Positions 63,408-64,000 of a stretch of 64,000 nucleotides of DNA are shown piece by piece (the first letter of the stretch is position 1; the number at the start of each line of letters is the position of its first letter). Source of the stretch: Spirochaetales bacterium. Its GTDB lineage: Bacteria; Spirochaetota; Spirochaetia; SZUA-6; JAFGRV01. The notes beneath the pieces are model-generated. The model had not been told where the DNA came from and ran no database searches. It saw only the letters and a list, made by a program, of their open reading frames with translations. The position numbers were made by a program, and so were the translations under genes. The DNA is taken from assembly GCA_016930085.1 (NCBI GenBank), contig JAFGHO010000088.1:1-64000 (forward strand), given 5' to 3'.

Positions 63408-64000
63408 ATGGGCGGTTTTTTCGGGGTTGCATCAAAAAGAGATTGCGTCGAGCATCTTTTTTACGGGACGGATTATCACTCGCATCTGGGAACGAGAAGG
63501 GGCGGACTTGCCACGTTTAACGGGGGCGAGATCATCCGCCATATCCATGATATAACGAACGCACAGTTTAAATCGAAATTCGAATCATGTATTGCGACGA
63601 TGAAAGGAACTGCCGGAATCGGTATCATCAGCGATTACGAAGACCAGCCGCTTATTATCGGTTCGCACCTCGGGACATACGCGATCGTCACTGTCGGCGC
63701 CATCAAGAATCTGTCCGATCTGGCGTCTTCTTCGTTTCAAAAGCGAACGACACATTTTTCGGAAATGAGCGGCGGAGAAATCAATCCGACTGAACTCGTC
63801 GCCACCCTCATCAATGAAGCACCGACGTTCGAGGAAGGCATCCGGAATGTTTTCCGGAAAATAGAAGGTTCATGTTCCCTTCTGATCCTGACGGGAAAAG
63901 GGGTGTATGCGGCACGGGACAGCCTCGGACGGACGCCGCTTGTGATCGGCAGGAAAGAAGCCTCGTATGCGGTGAGTTTTGAAACAAGCGTCTTCCCGAA
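63408..64000 (+). CDS. PurF-like class II glutamine amidotransferase-fold protein without the nucleophile Cys, 3' end cut by window edge
   Basis: The visible 197 residues match the N-terminal amidotransferase domain of amidophosphoribosyltransferases: YHSHLGTRRGGLATFNG, GIGIISDYEDQPLIIGSHLG, MSGGEINPTELVATLINE and YAARDSLGRTPLVIG. It starts MGGFFGV, where active enzymes have Met-Cys-Gly; the Cys that attacks glutamine is therefore Gly. GGAGG lies eight bases before the ATG. Homologues of this Cys-less type occur beside true PurF in spirochaetes and Bacteroidetes. It may use ammonia or have a regulatory role; the phosphoribosyl part lies beyond the window. Confidence 0.82.
   Translation, partial: MGGFFGVASKRDCVEHLFYGTDYHSHLGTRRGGLATFNGGEIIRHIHDITNAQFKSKFESCIATMKGTAGIGIISDYEDQPLIIGSHLGTYAIVTVGAIKNLSDLASSSFQKRTTHFSEMSGGEINPTELVATLINEAPTFEEGIRNVFRKIEGSCSLLILTGKGVYAARDSLGRTPLVIGRKEASYAVSFETSVFP

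Overview
This is about 64 kb of a roughly 50 % G+C bacterial chromosome. I infer an anaerobic or facultative Gram-negative bacterium, most likely a spirochaete (Spirochaetota). The reasons are a class III ribonucleotide reductase operon with an NrdG2-type activase, a group 3b-type [NiFe] hydrogenase, a NusG-domain-II / Gx-transporter gene pair, a metallo-beta-lactamase protein with cyclic-nucleotide-binding domains, lipoproteins, Tat signals, and a PurF-like protein beginning MGGFFGV. None of these proves the phylum. I see no rRNA, tRNA, CRISPR array or insertion-sequence transposase.

Layout. 1-4.2 kb: the end of a DUF3160 gene, then a DUF2318 / MacB-type ABC set. 4.6-8.8 kb: a xylose-type ABC importer (xylFGH) with a clear promoter and an internal hairpin. 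8.8-9.5 kb: yigZ on the opposite strand. 9.6-15.2 kb: a seven-gene hydrogenase operon (hydBGDA, maturation protease, histidine kinase, receiver). 15.4-17.7 kb: an exported YD-like protein facing a Gx-transporter / CbiQ-like / NusG-II trio. 17.9-18.75 kb: a decayed ATPase plus TOPRIM-like gene pair. 18.8-21 kb: the cNMP/metallo-beta-lactamase protein. 21.2-37.6 kb: eleven minus-strand genes that overlap or nearly touch, encoding four PQQ-like beta-propellers, an NHL lipoprotein, a Tat ferredoxin, a NapH/NosR-like membrane Fe-S protein, a NuoE-NuoF fusion, an Fe-S/NAD(P) oxidoreductase and a large ABC exporter. 37.7-44 kb: DUF4342, a HEAT protein, an unknown 588-residue protein, groESL and a GNAT acetyltransferase. 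44-57.9 kb: a defence island. 58-63.2 kb: an aldo/keto reductase and the nrdR-nrdD-small ORF-nrdG operon. 63.4 kb to the end: a partial PurF-like gene.

The best candidates for something undescribed are these. (1) The 16-kb operon looks like an NADH-to-envelope electron-transfer apparatus with no haem motif and no recognisable terminal reductase. (2) The ribonucleotide reductase is split: the glycyl-radical motif is absent from NrdD and sits on a separate 89-residue ORF, and the new ends of both proteins look able to form coiled coils. (3) The defence island has an IetAS-type ATPase/subtilase pair inserted between hsdS and hsdR, a DUF6161 membrane protein, an unusual DUF1016-N/SNase fusion, and a GxxExxY gene whose ribosome-binding site lies in a nested palindrome. 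Three copies of a ~37-bp repeat, whose copies encode similar peptides, lie around this island.

How the genes work together: hydrogenase and the NuoEF-type module both exchange electrons with nicotinamide pools; the Nrd operon makes dNTPs without oxygen and is predicted to be controlled by NrdR at two operator boxes; xylFGH feeds carbon. Links between these modules are inference only.
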